A stretch of 64,000 bases of DNA, from contig NZ_CP109583.1 of assembly GCF_036250755.1 (NCBI RefSeq), positions 4,712,001 through 4,776,000 on the forward strand. The letters are read 5' to 3'. This stretch comes from Streptomyces uncialis. GTDB lineage: Bacteria > Actinomycetota > Actinomycetes > Streptomycetales > Streptomycetaceae. This document shows, one piece after another, positions 27,637 to 36,038 of this stretch (its first letter is position 1; each line of letters starts with the position of its first letter). Position numbers and translations under genes: made by a program. The notes under the pieces were generated by a model that was not told where the DNA came from, did not search any database, and saw nothing but the letters and a program-made list of their open reading frames with translations.

Positions 27637-27667
27637 CGCTCGCTCCCGGTACGTGGTTCCCGGACCG

Positions 27668-28087
27668 TCAGGCGGTGATCTCGCCCTGGGCCATCAGGGG
27701 CCGGATCACCACCGGCCGGATCGCCGATCCCGCGGGCTGCGGACACCGGGTGACCCGGGCCGCGATCTCCGTGACCCGGTCCAGGCTCGCGCAGTCCAGG
27801 ATCCAGTATCCGGCGAGGACCTCCTTCGTCTCCCCGTAGGGACCGTCCGTGACCACCGGCTGCGGATCGTCGGGGGCGCCGGTCACGAACCGCGCCAGCG
27901 CGGGCTCCGTCAGCCCCTGGCCGTCGATCAGTTCCCCGCTCTCCGCGAGATCGTCGCTCAGCGCGCTCATGAACGCGCCCATCGCGACCAGGTCCTGCTC
28001 GGTGTACGCGGGACTCCCGTCGGAGCTGTCGCCCCGCATGGCCGCGTAGTCCGCCTGTGTACCGAGGATCATCACCATGTACTTCAT
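27668..28087 (-). CDS. DGPF/YCII-domain protein linked to ECF42 sigma factor
   Basis: A 139-residue YCII-related protein. It begins MKYMVMILG and carries the family signature VVTDGPYGETKEVLAGYWIL (DGPF motif, here DGPY). AGGGAG precedes ATG 28087. Genes of this kind are the conserved partners and likely targets of ECF42 sigma factors, and here it lies directly upstream of and co-directional with one. The biochemical role is unknown. Confidence 0.9.
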   Translation of the reverse strand: MKYMVMILGTQADYAAMRGDSSDGSPAYTEQDLVAMGAFMSALSDDLAESGELIDGQGLTEPALARFVTGAPDDPQPVVTDGPYGETKEVLAGYWILDCASLDRVTEIAARVTRCPQPAGSAIRPVVIRPLMAQGEITA

Positions 28088-28277
28088 TACGGCTCCCTTG
28101 AGAGTGCTCCAGTGGCACCGGTCCTCCGGTTCCATGGATACGTCGGAGCCGGACACGGTTTCCGGACAGTCCTCCCACGATCCGCGCGACTTTTCCCGGA
28201 ACCACCACCGACACGGTGACCGGACCCGTCCCGGAGCCGTTCGCGGTCCGCCGCCCTCGGAGCGAGGTCCGCCGCCC

Positions 28278-28628
28278 TCAGAGCGACAGGAAGCCCAGCG
28301 CCACCGGAGCGGCCGAGAACAGCAGCATCACACCGGGGGCCGCCAGACCCTTGGTGTCCTTGGCCCGCAGATGGGCGATCAGGGCGCCCACGAAGTACAG
28401 CACCGCGCCGATGCCCGCCGCGATGCCGAGCGGGCGGTAGAAGATGCCCGCGAGCAGCCCGAGCGCGGCGGCGAACTCCAGCACGGCGAGCGGGACGAAC
28501 CAGCTCAGGGGCACGCCGAGCCCGGTGATGGTGTCGGTCACCCGCTGCTCGCGCACCAGCTTCCCCCGGCCGGAACCGGCCAGCATCAGGGCGAACAGAA
28601 CGGCGACGACCACGTAGGCGATGTACAC
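28278..28628 (-). CDS. DoxX-family membrane protein
   Basis: A 116-residue four-helix membrane protein of the DoxX/YphA-like superfamily (YVVVAVLFALMLAGSGRGK, FVPLAVLEFAAALGLLAG, IAAGIGAVLYFVGALIAHL). GTG 28628 is preceded by AGAGG. It is divergent from a MarR gene and shares the operator at 28657-28678, so it is probably the main target of that regulator. DoxX-like proteins are linked to redox and thiol stress, but the exact role is unknown. Confidence 0.85.
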   Translation of the reverse strand: MYIAYVVVAVLFALMLAGSGRGKLVREQRVTDTITGLGVPLSWFVPLAVLEFAAALGLLAGIFYRPLGIAAGIGAVLYFVGALIAHLRAKDTKGLAAPGVMLLFSAAPVALGFLSL

Positions 28629-28656
28629 GGGGACCTCTTACGGTCTAGGCAGACAG

Positions 28657-28678
28657 ATCGTTGAACCATAACAACGAT
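28657..28678. promoter_or_regulatory. MarR-type operator between doxX and marR
   Basis: ATCGTTG-8-CAACGAT is a perfect 7-bp inverted repeat in the 89-bp divergent gap. The AT-rich spacer and central position between doxX and marR fit a MarR dimer controlling both genes. Confidence 0.75.
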
Positions 28679-28717
28679 TGACGAAACCGGGTAATGGACG
28701 GCTGTTAGGGTATTCAC

Positions 28718-29173
28718 ATGGTGGCGGGCGAGGCGGAAGAGATGACCGAGGGCCTGGCGTTCCTGCTGGCCAGGCATGGTGCGGGCGCCCAGATGATGCT
28801 CCGCAGAGCGCTGGTCTCCAGCGGGCTGACACCGCGGCACATGATGACCTTGAAGCACCTGGACACGGGCCCGGTGAGCCAGCAGGCCCTGGTGGACATG
28901 CTGGAGGTCGACCCGAGCGTGCTGGTGGCCGTCCTGAACGACCTGGAGCGCGACGAGCTCGCACTGCGCCGCCGCGACCCCGCCGACCGGCGCCGGCACA
29001 TCGTGGAGATCACCCCCGCCGGAGCCGCTGTGCTGCGCAGGTCGGACGAGATCCTCGCGGAGGCCGAAGGAGAGCTGTTCACCCATCTCTCCCCGGCGGA
29101 ACAGCTCCTGCTGCGCGACCTCCTGAACCGGATCAACGTCTCCCCCGACCAGTTCACCTGCACCGAGGACTGA
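28718..29173 (+). CDS. MarR-family transcriptional regulator
   Basis: A 151-residue winged-helix regulator: dimerisation helices at both ends, recognition region VSQQALVDMLEVDPSVLVAVLNDLE, and the MarR wing motif RRDPADRRRHIVEITPAG (Asp-x-Arg-x-x-x-hydrophobic). No conserved redox Cys near the N-terminus. It is divergent from doxX with an operator between, so autorepression and repression of doxX are expected, probably relieved by a small molecule. The TetR gene starts 39 bp downstream. Confidence 0.9.
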   Translation: MVAGEAEEMTEGLAFLLARHGAGAQMMLRRALVSSGLTPRHMMTLKHLDTGPVSQQALVDMLEVDPSVLVAVLNDLERDELALRRRDPADRRRHIVEITPAGAAVLRRSDEILAEAEGELFTHLSPAEQLLLRDLLNRINVSPDQFTCTED

Positions 29174-29212
29174 CGTCGGCGGCGACACCCCCACGCTCCC
29201 CGAGAGGCCCCC

Positions 29213-29836
29213 GTGACCAGCGATGACGCGCACCCCCCACCCACCGCCGGCACCACCGCCGACGGCCGGGAACGCAAGGGCCAGCGCACCCGCCGCCGCA
29301 TCCTGGAAGCCGCCCGCAAGCAGTTCGCCCAGTCCGGGTTCGAACGCGCCACGATCCGCGCGATCGCGGCCGACGCGGGCGTCGACAAGGCGTCCGTCAT
29401 CCACTACTTCGGCACCAAGCAGGAACTCTTCCGGGAAGCCGCGGACTGGCACATCCCCGTCACCGAACTGACGACGGACGACCCCGGCCAGTCCGTCGAG
29501 AACTACCTCCGGTACATGCTGACCTCGTGGTCCAACGACCCCGACACCCCGATGACGGCGTTGCTGCGCGCCAGCATGACCAGCGAGGAAGCGGCGGCCC
29601 TGCTCCGGGAACGGGTCACGGAACAGGCCGTGGACCCCGTCGCCGAACGCCTCGGCGACGACCCCGACGCCCGGCTGCGCGCCGCCCTCGTCGGCGCGAT
29701 GATGATGGGCATCGCCACCCACCGGTACGTACTGCGGCTGCCGGACCTCGCGGCGGCCGACCTGACGGACGTACTGCGCGTCTCGGTCCCCGTCCTGCGC
29801 GAACTCCTCGTGAGGCCCGACGACCGCCCCGCCTGA
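29213..29836 (+). CDS. TetR-family regulator of the downstream exporter
   Basis: A 207-residue TetR-type repressor. The HTH is at about residues 25-70 (RRRILEAARKQFAQSGFERATIRAIAADAGVDKASVIHYFGTKQELF in continuous form, given here only as landmark). GTG 29213 has GAGAGG upstream. It lies ahead of a DHA2-type exporter gene whose promoter contains inverted and direct repeats, which suggests it represses that exporter until a ligand binds. A strong terminator separates the two. Confidence 0.88.
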   Translation: MTSDDAHPPPTAGTTADGRERKGQRTRRRILEAARKQFAQSGFERATIRAIAADAGVDKASVIHYFGTKQELFREAADWHIPVTELTTDDPGQSVENYLRYMLTSWSNDPDTPMTALLRASMTSEEAAALLRERVTEQAVDPVAERLGDDPDARLRAALVGAMMMGIATHRYVLRLPDLAAADLTDVLRVSVPVLRELLVRPDDRPA

Positions 29837-29870
29837 AGCCTCCCACCGCCCCGGGCCCCGAACCCGGGGT

Positions 29871-29912
29871 CCCGAATCCGGAGTCCCAAATCCGGAGTCC
29901 CAAATCCGGGAG
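29871..29912. repeat. 14-bp tandem repeat ahead of terminator
   Basis: About three copies of a TCCCAAATCCGGAG-like unit directly precede the terminator after the TetR gene. Confidence 0.75.
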
Positions 29913-29939
29913 CCCGCCGTCCACGCGGCGGGCTCCCGG
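29906..29939. terminator. Intrinsic terminator after the TetR gene
   Basis: A perfect 14-bp hairpin: arms 29906-29919 and 29926-29939, loop TCCACG, rich in G/C. Confidence 0.85.
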
Positions 29940-30031
29940 CGTTCCCGGACGGGCCGGACACACGCGGGTGTCACTCATGGCGGTACGCCCCGTGAAGGGC
30001 CGGTGCGACCCGTGAAGGGAGGTGTGACGCG

Positions 30032-30075
30032 TTTCTCAACGTACGGTGAGAAATAAAAATCAACGTACGTATAGT
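30032..30075. promoter_or_regulatory. Operator/promoter of the DHA2 exporter
   Basis: An unusually AT-rich stretch. TTTCTCA-8-TGAGAAA (30032-30053) is a perfect inverted repeat. CAACGTACG occurs twice (30037 and 30061), 24 bp apart, the second within the self-complementary ACGTACGT. TATAGT at 30071 is a candidate -10 box. This looks like the TetR operator region. Confidence 0.65.
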
Positions 30076-30148
30076 TTTCACGGTGGTCCGGCCGGACGGC
30101 CCCGCCGAACCCCGGTACCCCCGTGAGAACACCTAGGAGCACCACGTC

Positions 30149-31654
30149 ATGACTGCAACCGCGTCCGGCCGCGAGGCCCCGGCCGCCGTCCAAAGACACC
30201 TCGGCTGGGCACTGGTGGTGATCGCCGCGGCCCAGCTGATGGTCGTGCTGGACGGCACGATCACCAACATCGCGCTGCCGAGCATCCAGTCCGACCTGGA
30301 TGTGTCGGCGTCCACGCTCGCGTGGATCGTCAACTCGTACGCCCTCGCCTTCGGCGGTCTGCTGCTGCTCGGCGGCCGGGCGGGCGACCTCTTCGGGCGC
30401 CGCCGGATGTTCCGCGTCGGCATCGTCGTCTTCACCGTCGCGTCCCTGCTGGGCGGCTTCGCGACGAACGAGGTGACGCTGATCGGCGCGCGCATCCTCC
30501 AGGGCATAGGCGCGGCCATCGCCGCCCCGACCGCGCTGTCGCTGATCACCACGAACTTCCCCGAGGGCGCGCCCCGCAACAAGGCCATGGGCGTGTACGC
30601 GGCGATGGCGGGCCTCGGCTCGACCGTCGGACTGCTGCTCGGCGGTGTGCTGACGGACTACCTCGACTGGCGCTGGGTGTTCTTCGTGAACATCCCGATC
30701 GGCATCGCGGTCCTCGCCGGTACGAAGCTGCTGGCCGAGGGCAAGCCGGAGCACGGACGGCTGGACGTGCCGGGCGCGATCACCGGTACGGGCGGTCTGA
30801 TCGCCCTCGTCTACGGGATCACCCGGGGCGGCGAGCACAGCTGGTCGGACGGGCTGACACTCGCGTCGTTCGCCGTGGCGGCCGTGCTGCTGTCGGTGTT
30901 CCTGGTGCTCCAGACGAGGTCGGCGCACCCGATGATGCCGCTGCGGCTGTTCCGGGACCGGGGCCGCTCCGGCGCGTACGTCACGATGCTGTTCCTGGGC
31001 GCGGGCATGTTCGCGACCTTCTACTTCCTGACCCTCTACCTCCAGCAGATACTCGGCTACAGCCCGGTGGAGACAGGGCTCGCGTACCTGCCGTTCACCG
31101 TCGGCATGATGGTCTCGGCCGGGCTCGGCTCCCGGCTGATCTCCCGCTACTCGCCGCGCGCGATCGCGGGCCCCGGCCTGCTGATCGGTGCGCTGGGCAT
31201 GCTGTGGTTCGCGAGGCTGGAGCACGACTCGTCGTACGCGACGCATCTCGCCCCGGCGATGTTCGTCACGGCGCTGGGGCTCGGGGCGAGCTTCGTGCCG
31301 ATGACGCTAGGTGCGGTGCGGGGGGTGCTGCCGGAGGACTCCGGGATCGCGTCGGCGCTGCTGAACACCGCGCAGCAGATCGGTGGCGCGCTGGGGCTGG
31401 CCGGGCTCACGACCGTGGCGATGACCACGGCGGACGATCTCGTGCCGGATGCCTCGGGCACGTTCTACCGGGCGATGGCCACGGGGGATGCCGCCCTCCT
31501 CGACCGTGCCGGTCAGGCGCTCACCGAGGGGTACGCGGCGGCGTACCTCGTGGCCGCGGGGCTCTTCGTCGCGGGGCTGATCATCACGGTCACCGCCGTC
31601 CGCGGCGACAAGCCCGACGCAACGGCCCCCCTCCCGGCCGCCCACCTGGGCTGA
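30149..31654 (+). CDS. MFS transporter, DHA2 (14-helix) drug exporter family
   Basis: A 501-residue proton-coupled exporter with 14 hydrophobic segments. Landmark motifs are LDGTITNIALPSIQ (motif D1), AGDLFGRRRMF (motif A) and IGAALGLAG-like glycine-rich helices late in the protein. AGGAG lies ahead of ATG 30149. It is preceded by a TetR gene and an operator-rich promoter, the common arrangement for inducible multidrug efflux. The downstream gap is repeat array 2. Confidence 0.92.
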   Translation: MTATASGREAPAAVQRHLGWALVVIAAAQLMVVLDGTITNIALPSIQSDLDVSASTLAWIVNSYALAFGGLLLLGGRAGDLFGRRRMFRVGIVVFTVASLLGGFATNEVTLIGARILQGIGAAIAAPTALSLITTNFPEGAPRNKAMGVYAAMAGLGSTVGLLLGGVLTDYLDWRWVFFVNIPIGIAVLAGTKLLAEGKPEHGRLDVPGAITGTGGLIALVYGITRGGEHSWSDGLTLASFAVAAVLLSVFLVLQTRSAHPMMPLRLFRDRGRSGAYVTMLFLGAGMFATFYFLTLYLQQILGYSPVETGLAYLPFTVGMMVSAGLGSRLISRYSPRAIAGPGLLIGALGMLWFARLEHDSSYATHLAPAMFVTALGLGASFVPMTLGAVRGVLPEDSGIASALLNTAQQIGGALGLAGLTTVAMTTADDLVPDASGTFYRAMATGDAALLDRAGQALTEGYAAAYLVAAGLFVAGLIITVTAVRGDKPDATAPLPAAHLG

Positions 31655-32531
31655 CCGGTTTCCCCCCGGGGCCGCGGGTCGCCTTCACTCGCGCCCCCGG
31701 GGGTCCGTCCGGCTGGACGTACTTGTCCCTGTGCGGGTCGGACGGGGGTGCGCAGTTCCCCGCAGGTCGCCTTCGCTCGCGCCCCGAGGTCTGTCCGGCT
31801 GGACGTACTCCGTTCCGTGCCGTCGCTCGTGGGTTTCGCGCAGTTCCCCGCGCCCCTGGGTGGTGCCCCTTCGGGTTTGTCCGTCGGGTGCGGGTCTGCC
31901 CTCGTCTTCGCGCAGTTCCCCGCGCCCCTGGATGCTGCCCCGTTGCTGTCGCTCTTCGGGTGCGGGCCGGTTCTCGTTTTCGCGCAGTTCCCCGCAGGTC
32001 GCCTTCGCTCGCGCCCCGAGGTCTGTCCGGCTGGACGTACTCCGTTCCGTGCCGTCGCTCGTGGGTTTCGCGCAGTTCCCCGCGCCCCTGAAGGGGCACT
32101 CCTCTCCTCTCGCAGTCGCATGGCTGCGGGAGGGGGTGGGCGGGAATCTCTGCCCGCAGACTCCGATGCTCTTCAGTCGGGCAAGGGGGACGTCCGACCG
32201 AGCGCGTTGGAGCGAGGACGGAGAATCCCGACCGGCACCGACCCGAAGAACAACAGAACGCGCCCCAAAGGGGCGCGGGGAACTGCGCGAAGACGAGAAC
32301 CGCCCCGCACCCGAAGAGCGACGACCAGAGGCAGCATCCAGGGGCGCGGGGAACTGCGCGAAACCACCGGGCGACGGCACAGGAAACAGGTGCGCCCACC
32401 GGGACAGACCTGGGAAGCGCAAGCGAAGGCGACCTGCGGGGAACTGCGCAGACCACCGAGCGACGGCACAGCAACGAAGTACGTCCCGCCGGACAGACCT
32501 GGGAAGCGCAAGCGAAGGCGACCCGCGGGGA
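31655..32531. repeat. Composite intergenic repeat array 2 (two facing halves)
   Basis: Between convergent genes, with no credible gene inside. Core GCGCAGTTCCCCGCGCCCCT or its truncated form starts at 31750, 31838, 31910, 31982 and 32070 on the plus strand, and its reverse complement at 32269, 32340 and about 32430. Spacing is 88, 72, 72, 88 and then 71, 90. 31750-31857 and 31982-32089 are identical over 108 bp. Between the two halves (about 32123-32260) lies a second conserved block also found inverted in array 3. The long frames crossing this region are repeat artefacts. Confidence 0.9.
32260..32276. terminator. Hairpin attached to repeat core
   Basis: GCGCCCC-AAA-GGGGCGC, a perfect 7-bp stem that runs directly into the reverse-complement repeat core. 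It could terminate transcription from either convergent gene. Confidence 0.55.
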
Positions 32532-32780
32532 TCAGCCGTCCGCCGGCTCCCGTTCGCGGGCGGCCCGCGCCCGCTCCTTCGCCTCGCGCCGCTTCCTGCT
32601 GCGAGGCCCGAACGTGAAGAGGTTCGTCGCCACGATCACCACCGCCGCGGCCATCCACAGCACCCCCTGCCCCTGGAGATACGCGACGAACGCCAGGATC
32701 AGCAGGAACCCCGCCCCCAGCAGCCCCGCCCAGTCGGCGGCCCGACCCAGCCAATCCCCGTAGTCCCGGTTCCGACTCAC
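32532..32780 (-). CDS. Small membrane protein with basic tail
   Basis: An 82-residue protein with two hydrophobic helices (WAGLLGAGFLLILAFVAYL and MAAAVVIVATNLFTF) and a strongly basic/charged C-terminus (RSRKRREAKERARAARERE). GGAGG directly precedes GTG 32780. Function unknown. Confidence 0.72.
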   Translation of the reverse strand: MSRNRDYGDWLGRAADWAGLLGAGFLLILAFVAYLQGQGVLWMAAAVVIVATNLFTFGPRSRKRREAKERARAAREREPADG

Positions 32781-32869
32781 AGGACCTCCTTCCCGCCCCA
32801 AGGCCAACAGAGCCACCATTGTCCCCCGGCGGCCCCGAAAGGGAATCGGCCCCGAGGGGGAATCGCGGT

Positions 32870-33358
32870 TCAGCCGTACATCCGCCGCATCGCGAAGTCG
32901 ACCATCTGCTCCACGGCCTTGGCGTCGAACACCATCCGGTGGTCGCCCTCCATGTCGAGGACGAAGCCGTACCCGGTGGGCAGCAGATCGATGACCTCCG
33001 CCCCGGTGATGACGAAGTACTTGGACTCCTTGCCGGCGTACCGGCGCAGCTCCTTGAGCGAGGTGAACATCGGGATCACCGGCTGCTGGGTGTTGTGCAG
33101 GGCCAGGAAGCCGGGGTTGTCGCCCCGCGGGCAGTACACCTTCGACGTGGCGAAGATCTGCTGGAAGTCCTCCGCGGCCATGGACCCCGTGGTGAACGCC
33201 CGCACCGCGTCCGCGAGCGACGGCGGTGAGGGCTCCGGGTACAGCGGCGCCTGCTGCTGCCCGTACCCCCCGGCCATCTGCTGCTGCGGCGGGGGCTGCG
33301 GCTGCGCGTAACTCTGCCCAGGGGCGGCGCCGCCCACGTGCTGCTCGTAGCCGTACAT
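32870..33358 (-). CDS. SseB-like domain protein with Gln/Pro/Tyr-rich N-terminus
   Basis: A 162-residue protein. The first 50 residues are Gln/Gly/Pro/Tyr-rich and probably disordered; the rest fits the SseB N-terminal domain (VYCPRGDNPGFLALHN, then PMFTSLKELRRYA, then VIDLLPTGYGFVLD). Related proteins are small soluble proteins near secretion or enhanced-serine-sensitivity genes, of unclear role in actinomycetes. ATG 33358 chosen; weak ribosome site. It is divergent from the acyl-CoA dehydrogenase gene. Confidence 0.75.
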   Translation of the reverse strand: MYGYEQHVGGAAPGQSYAQPQPPPQQQMAGGYGQQQAPLYPEPSPPSLADAVRAFTTGSMAAEDFQQIFATSKVYCPRGDNPGFLALHNTQQPVIPMFTSLKELRRYAGKESKYFVITGAEVIDLLPTGYGFVLDMEGDHRMVFDAKAVEQMVDFAMRRMYG

Positions 33359-33543
33359 GAGCGCAAGGGTACCGAGCGGGGCCCCGCCCGCGGACCCGGC
33401 CCGGCCGGGTCGTGGGACACCGGCCGGGACACCGGCCGGGGCGGGTCCGTGAGGTGGCCGGATTCCGCCCGCGGAGCATGGCGCGGCGGTCCGGAACCGA
33501 GGCCCGGCCCGCAGACTCCCCCCGGTCGGGGGTTGCACGTTAT

Positions 33544-33555
33544 TACCGACGGGTA
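33544..33555. promoter_or_regulatory. Palindrome in the acyl-CoA dehydrogenase promoter
   Basis: TACC-GACG-GGTA sits in TTATTACCGACGGGTAGC. TTGCAC (33533-33538) and TAGCAT about 17 bp later resemble -35 and -10 boxes, so the palindrome would overlap the promoter spacer. A TetR-type fatty-acid regulator is a reasonable but untested binder. Confidence 0.5.
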
Positions 33556-33627
33556 GCATCATCGGAGGAACGTGCTACTCGTCAGTACACACACGTCATC
33601 ACCCGAGCTACCTACGGAGCCGTCGTC

Positions 33628-35454
33628 ATGGGGCACTACAAGTCGAATCTCCGCGACATCGAGTTCAACCTCTTCGAGGTGCTCGGGCGCGACAAGGTGT
33701 ACGGCAGCGGACCGTTCGCCGAGATGGACGTGGACACCGCGCGCAGTGTCCTGTCCGAGCTGACCCGGCTCGCGGAGAACGAGCTGGCCGAGTCGTACGC
33801 GGACGCCGACCGCAACCCGCCGGTGTTCGACCCCGCCACGGGCAGCGCCCCGCTCCCCGAGTCGTTCAAGAAGTCGTACAAGGCGTTCATGGACTCCGAG
33901 TACTGGCGTCTCGGCATCCCGGAGGAGATCGGCGGCACCACCGCGCCCGCCTCCCTGATCTGGTCCTACGCGGAGCTGGTGCTCGGCGCGAACCCGGCGG
34001 TGTGGATGTACTCCTCCGGCCCCGCGTTCGCCCGCATCCTCTTCGAGGAGGGCACCGAGGAGCAGAAGAAGCTCGCGTCGGTCGCCGTCGAGCGCATGTG
34101 GGGCTCCACGATGGTGCTCACCGAGCCCGACGCCGGTTCGGACGTGGGCGCGGGCCGCGCGAAGGCCGTCCGCCAGGAGGACGGCTCCTGGCACATCGAG
34201 GGCGTGAAGCGGTTCATCACCTCCGGTGAGCACGACATGGAGGAGAACATCCTCCACTACGTCCTCGCCCGTCCCGAGGGCGCCGGTCCCGGCACCAAGG
34301 GCCTGTCCCTCTTCCTCGTCCCCAAGTACCTGTTCGACTTCGAGACCGGTGAGCTCGGCGAGCGCAACGGCGCCTACGCCACCAACGTCGAGCACAAGAT
34401 GGGCCTCAAGGCGTCCAACACCTGCGAGATCACCTTCGGTGACCGGCACCCCGCCAAGGGCTGGCTGATCGGTGACAAGCACGACGGCATCCGGCAGATG
34501 TTCCGGATCATCGAGTTCGCCCGGATGATGGTCGGCACGAAGGCCATCTCCACCCTGTCGACGGGCTACCTCAACGCCCTGGAGTACGCCAAGGAGCGCG
34601 TCCAGGGCCCCGACCTGGCGAAGTTCATGGACAAGGCCGCGCCCAAGGTCACCATCACCCACCACCCCGACGTCCGCCGCTCGCTGATGACGCAGAAGGC
34701 GTACGCGGAGGGCATGCGCGCGCTCGTGCTGCACACCGCGTCCGTCCAGGACACCATCACCGCCAAGGAGGCGGCCGGTGAGGACGCCTCGCACGAGCAC
34801 GCGATGAACGACCTGCTGCTGCCGATCGTCAAGGGCTACGGCTCCGAGAAGGCGTACGAGCAGCTCGCCCAGTCGCTCCAGATCTTCGGCGGCTCCGGGT
34901 ACCTCCAGGAGTACCCGGTCGAGCAGTACATCCGGGACGCCAAGATCGACACCCTGTACGAGGGCACCACCGCGATCCAGGGGCAGGACTACTTCTTCCG
35001 GAAGATCGTCCGCAACCAGGGCGCCGCGCTGAACTCCCTCGCCGAGGAGATCAAGAAGTTCCTCGCCATCGGCTCCGGCGGCGACGAGCTGGCCGCCGCG
35101 CGCGAGCAGCTCGCCCAGGCGGCGGTCGAGCTGGAGGCCATCGTCGGCGTCATGCTGACGGACCTCGCGGCCACCGAGAGCGATGTCCGGTCGATCTACA
35201 AGGTCGGACTCAACACCACCCGGCTGCTGCTCGCCTCGGGCGACGTGGTCGTCGGCTATCTGCTGCTGCGGGGCGCGGCGGTCGCCGCCGAGAAGCTGGA
35301 CTCCGCGGCGCCGAAGGACCGCGCGTTCTACGCGGGCAAGGTGGCCGCGGCGAAGTTCTTCGCGGCGAACGTCCTGCCCGCGGTCACCACCGAGCGCCGG
35401 ATCGCCGAGTCCGTCGGCCTCGACCTGATGGACCTGGACGAGGCAGCGTTCTGA
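33628..35454 (+). CDS. fadE5: Acyl-CoA dehydrogenase, FadE5-like
   Basis: A 608-residue FAD enzyme, longer than the usual 380-residue acyl-CoA dehydrogenases because of an extra C-terminal domain. It resembles mycobacterial FadE5 along its length: N-terminus [21 protein letters not shown]/substrate motif [16 protein letters not shown], and near 435 [12 protein letters not shown] with the catalytic Glu. FadE5 oxidises medium- and long-chain acyl-CoAs to trans-2-enoyl-CoAs, the first step of beta-oxidation. ATG 33628 follows CGGAGC. A strong terminator follows at 35566-35599. Confidence 0.93.
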   Translation: MGHYKSNLRDIEFNLFEVLGRDKVYGSGPFAEMDVDTARSVLSELTRLAENELAESYADADRNPPVFDPATGSAPLPESFKKSYKAFMDSEYWRLGIPEEIGGTTAPASLIWSYAELVLGANPAVWMYSSGPAFARILFEEGTEEQKKLASVAVERMWGSTMVLTEPDAGSDVGAGRAKAVRQEDGSWHIEGVKRFITSGEHDMEENILHYVLARPEGAGPGTKGLSLFLVPKYLFDFETGELGERNGAYATNVEHKMGLKASNTCEITFGDRHPAKGWLIGDKHDGIRQMFRIIEFARMMVGTKAISTLSTGYLNALEYAKERVQGPDLAKFMDKAAPKVTITHHPDVRRSLMTQKAYAEGMRALVLHTASVQDTITAKEAAGEDASHEHAMNDLLLPIVKGYGSEKAYEQLAQSLQIFGGSGYLQEYPVEQYIRDAKIDTLYEGTTAIQGQDYFFRKIVRNQGAALNSLAEEIKKFLAIGSGGDELAAAREQLAQAAVELEAIVGVMLTDLAATESDVRSIYKVGLNTTRLLLASGDVVVGYLLLRGAAVAAEKLDSAAPKDRAFYAGKVAAAKFFAANVLPAVTTERRIAESVGLDLMDLDEAAF

Positions 35455-35489
35455 CCCACCCCTGACCCACCCCCTGACCCACCCCCTGA
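35452..35489. repeat. 12-bp tandem repeat after the acyl-CoA dehydrogenase stop
   Basis: About three and a half copies of TGACCCACCCCC begin at the gene's own TGA stop codon, so the repeats supply extra in-frame or near-frame stops. Confidence 0.75.
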
Positions 35490-35565
35490 GCCGTCCCCGC
35501 GCCACCCCGCCGATCCGGCGCCGGGCCCTCCCGGACCCCGTCCCCACCCCGACCGGACCCCGTCC

Positions 35566-35599
35566 GGCCGGCACGGTCCCTCCCCGGACCGTGCCGGCC
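35566..35599. terminator. Intrinsic terminator after acyl-CoA dehydrogenase
   Basis: A perfect 14-bp hairpin with arms 35566-35579 and 35586-35599 and loop of 6, about 110 bp past the stop. Confidence 0.85.
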
Positions 35600-36038
35600 T
35601 GGCGGGGTCCGGCCCCGTACGGCCCGGAGCACCCCGTGCGACGGCCCGGGCCCCCCGCGCGCTCCGGTCCTGAACCCGCGCGCTCCGGTCCTGAAGCCCT
35701 ACGGCGGTGGGTCGGAGGGTGTGCGGCGGTGTGGCGGACGGTGGACGGCGGTGGGACGGACGGTGTGCGCGGGGCGTGCGCGGGCGTGCCGGGTGGTGCG
35801 GGGACCGGGCCGCGCCCCCGGTTCCCCGACCACGCCGACGGACCGCCCGAACGGGTCGGCGGCGGACCGGCGACGACCCCGCACCGGCCCGCCCCCGGTC
35901 CCTGGTGGGCGGCGGTCGGGCACCCGCCCGGGAGCCGACACCCTTACCCGGGGGGCAACTGCCCGGGGCATGTACATTTCACTCAAGGCCCGCTCCCACC
36001 CGCAGGAGCGCGCCTTCCCGCGTCGTTAAGGTGAACCC
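35600..36038. other. Noncoding gap before the aminopeptidase gene
   Basis: Very GC-rich sequence with open frames in several phases but no credible gene or ribosome site. The last 100 bp hold the presumed aminopeptidase promoter, where base composition drops (TGTACATTTCACTC near 35970). Confidence 0.6.

Noticed and set aside
33559..35574. 671-codon minus-strand frame opposite the acyl-CoA dehydrogenase gene
   Set aside because: Mirror of a strongly conserved enzyme gene, with shadow-type composition.
35591..36034. Several plus-strand frames between the acyl-CoA dehydrogenase and aminopeptidase genes
   Set aside because: All three phases are open through GC richness, none has a ribosome site or plausible protein composition.
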